From the NCBI GenBank assembly GCA_016926765.1, contig JAFGNY010000284.1, forward strand, positions 1 through 5,877: DNA of 5,877 bases, in the 5' to 3' direction. The stretch comes from Bacteroidales bacterium. GTDB taxonomy: Bacteria > Bacteroidota > Bacteroidia > Bacteroidales > FEN-979. Every line of letters begins with the position of its first letter. Positions within the stretch are counted from its first letter, which is position 1. Shown here one piece after another: positions 5,447-5,877 of the stretch. Below the pieces are notes generated by a model, which saw only the letters and a program-made list of their open reading frames with translations, ran no database searches and was not told the DNA's origin. Made by a program: the position numbers and the translations under genes.

Positions 5447-5877
5447 ATGACCCTCTTACTCCCTACCGCCTACCTTCCTCCCATCTCCTACGTTGCCGGA
5501 TGTGTGTCATCAGAAGAGGTGCTGGTCGAGATTTGGGAAACATATCCTAAGCAAACTTTCCGTAATCATTGTGAAATTTACGGACCAAACGGCAGGCTAA
5601 GGCTTACGATTCCGGTCAACAAGCCCAATGGGAACCGTACCAAGACGAAAGATATCCGGATTGACCCCAATCTTCCATGGCAGAAGATCCATTGGCGTTC
5701 CTTTGAAACTTCATACAATAAATCCCCTTTTTTCCTCTACTACCAGGATTACCTCCTTCCCTTCTATGAGAAAAATTTCACATTTTTAATCGAATTCAAC
5801 CTCCTGCTTCTTGAAACCCTGTCCCAGGCAATCCGTTTGGATAAAGTGATTGCTTTCACCGAATCCTACGAACAAGA
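5447..5877 (+). CDS. WbqC-family protein, 3' partial
   Basis: The frame runs from ATG 5447 to the window edge without a stop, giving 143 codons plus two bases of a protein that normally exceeds 200 residues. The start LLLPTAYLPPISYVAGC, then HCEIYGPNGRLRLTIPVNK, then a W..IHWRSFETSYNKSPFF stretch followed by LLPFYE and a Leu-rich helix, fits the WbqC family as found in Bacteroidota. An in-frame ATG at 5405 would add 14 residues, but it sits just after the terminator and its codons run through the heptamer repeat. The family usually begins close to the LPTAY motif, so 5447 is preferred. WbqC was named from O-antigen gene clusters, but its biochemical activity is not established. No signal peptide is evident, so it is probably cytoplasmic. 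A TAATTTCG at 5397-5404 is one mismatch from a -7 element and could be its promoter. Confidence 0.85.
   Translation, partial: MTLLLPTAYLPPISYVAGCVSSEEVLVEIWETYPKQTFRNHCEIYGPNGRLRLTIPVNKPNGNRTKTKDIRIDPNLPWQKIHWRSFETSYNKSPFFLYYQDYLLPFYEKNFTFLIEFNLLLLETLSQAIRLDKVIAFTESYEQ

Overview
The window looks like chromosomal DNA from a Bacteroidota species, most likely in or near Bacteroidales. The evidence is the C-terminal type IX secretion (T9SS) sorting domains, C10 (streptopain/interpain-type) cysteine peptidases, perfect TAnnTTTG -7 promoter elements, A-rich leaders in place of clear Shine-Dalgarno sites, and a Bacteroidota-type WbqC family protein. No genus can be named from the sequence alone.

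Layout. (1) 2-3855, plus strand: two tandem paralogous secreted proteases with the architecture C10 catalytic domain, CUB-like domain, CUB-like domain, T9SS type A tail. The first is cut by the left window edge, so its signal peptide and propeptide are missing from view. The second is complete. They are separated by 50 bp with no recognisable promoter and are probably co-transcribed. (2) 3894-4301, minus strand: a 135-residue zinc-ribbon protein that resembles only the N-terminal DNA-binding part of IS1595/ISXO2-type transposases and stops where the DDE domain would begin. (3) 4302-4405: a compact divergent intergenic region with one -7 element per strand. (4) 4406-5333, plus strand: two adjacent thioredoxin paralogues, first a lipoprotein form with a CRPC active site, then a cytoplasmic form with the classical CGPC site. 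They are followed by a strong intrinsic terminator. (5) 5447 to the right edge, plus strand: the first 143 codons of a WbqC-family protein.

How the parts relate. The two proteases are predicted to be exported by Sec, carried across the outer membrane by T9SS, and displayed or released to digest protein, with the CUB domains as likely adhesion or substrate-binding modules. The thioredoxin pair would give disulfide-reducing capacity in the envelope and in the cytoplasm. The zinc-ribbon gene is divergent from the thioredoxins and convergent with the proteases. It may be a transposase relic or a repurposed DNA-binding protein.

The points most worth a second look are the altered active-site surroundings of the first protease, the catalytic-domain-less transposase-like gene with its own promoter, the CRPC thioredoxin lipoprotein, and a 7-bp CGAAATA repeat found in opposite orientations just upstream of two start codons. 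I found no RNA gene, CRISPR array or complete mobile element, and no gene-free stretch longer than 300 bases.
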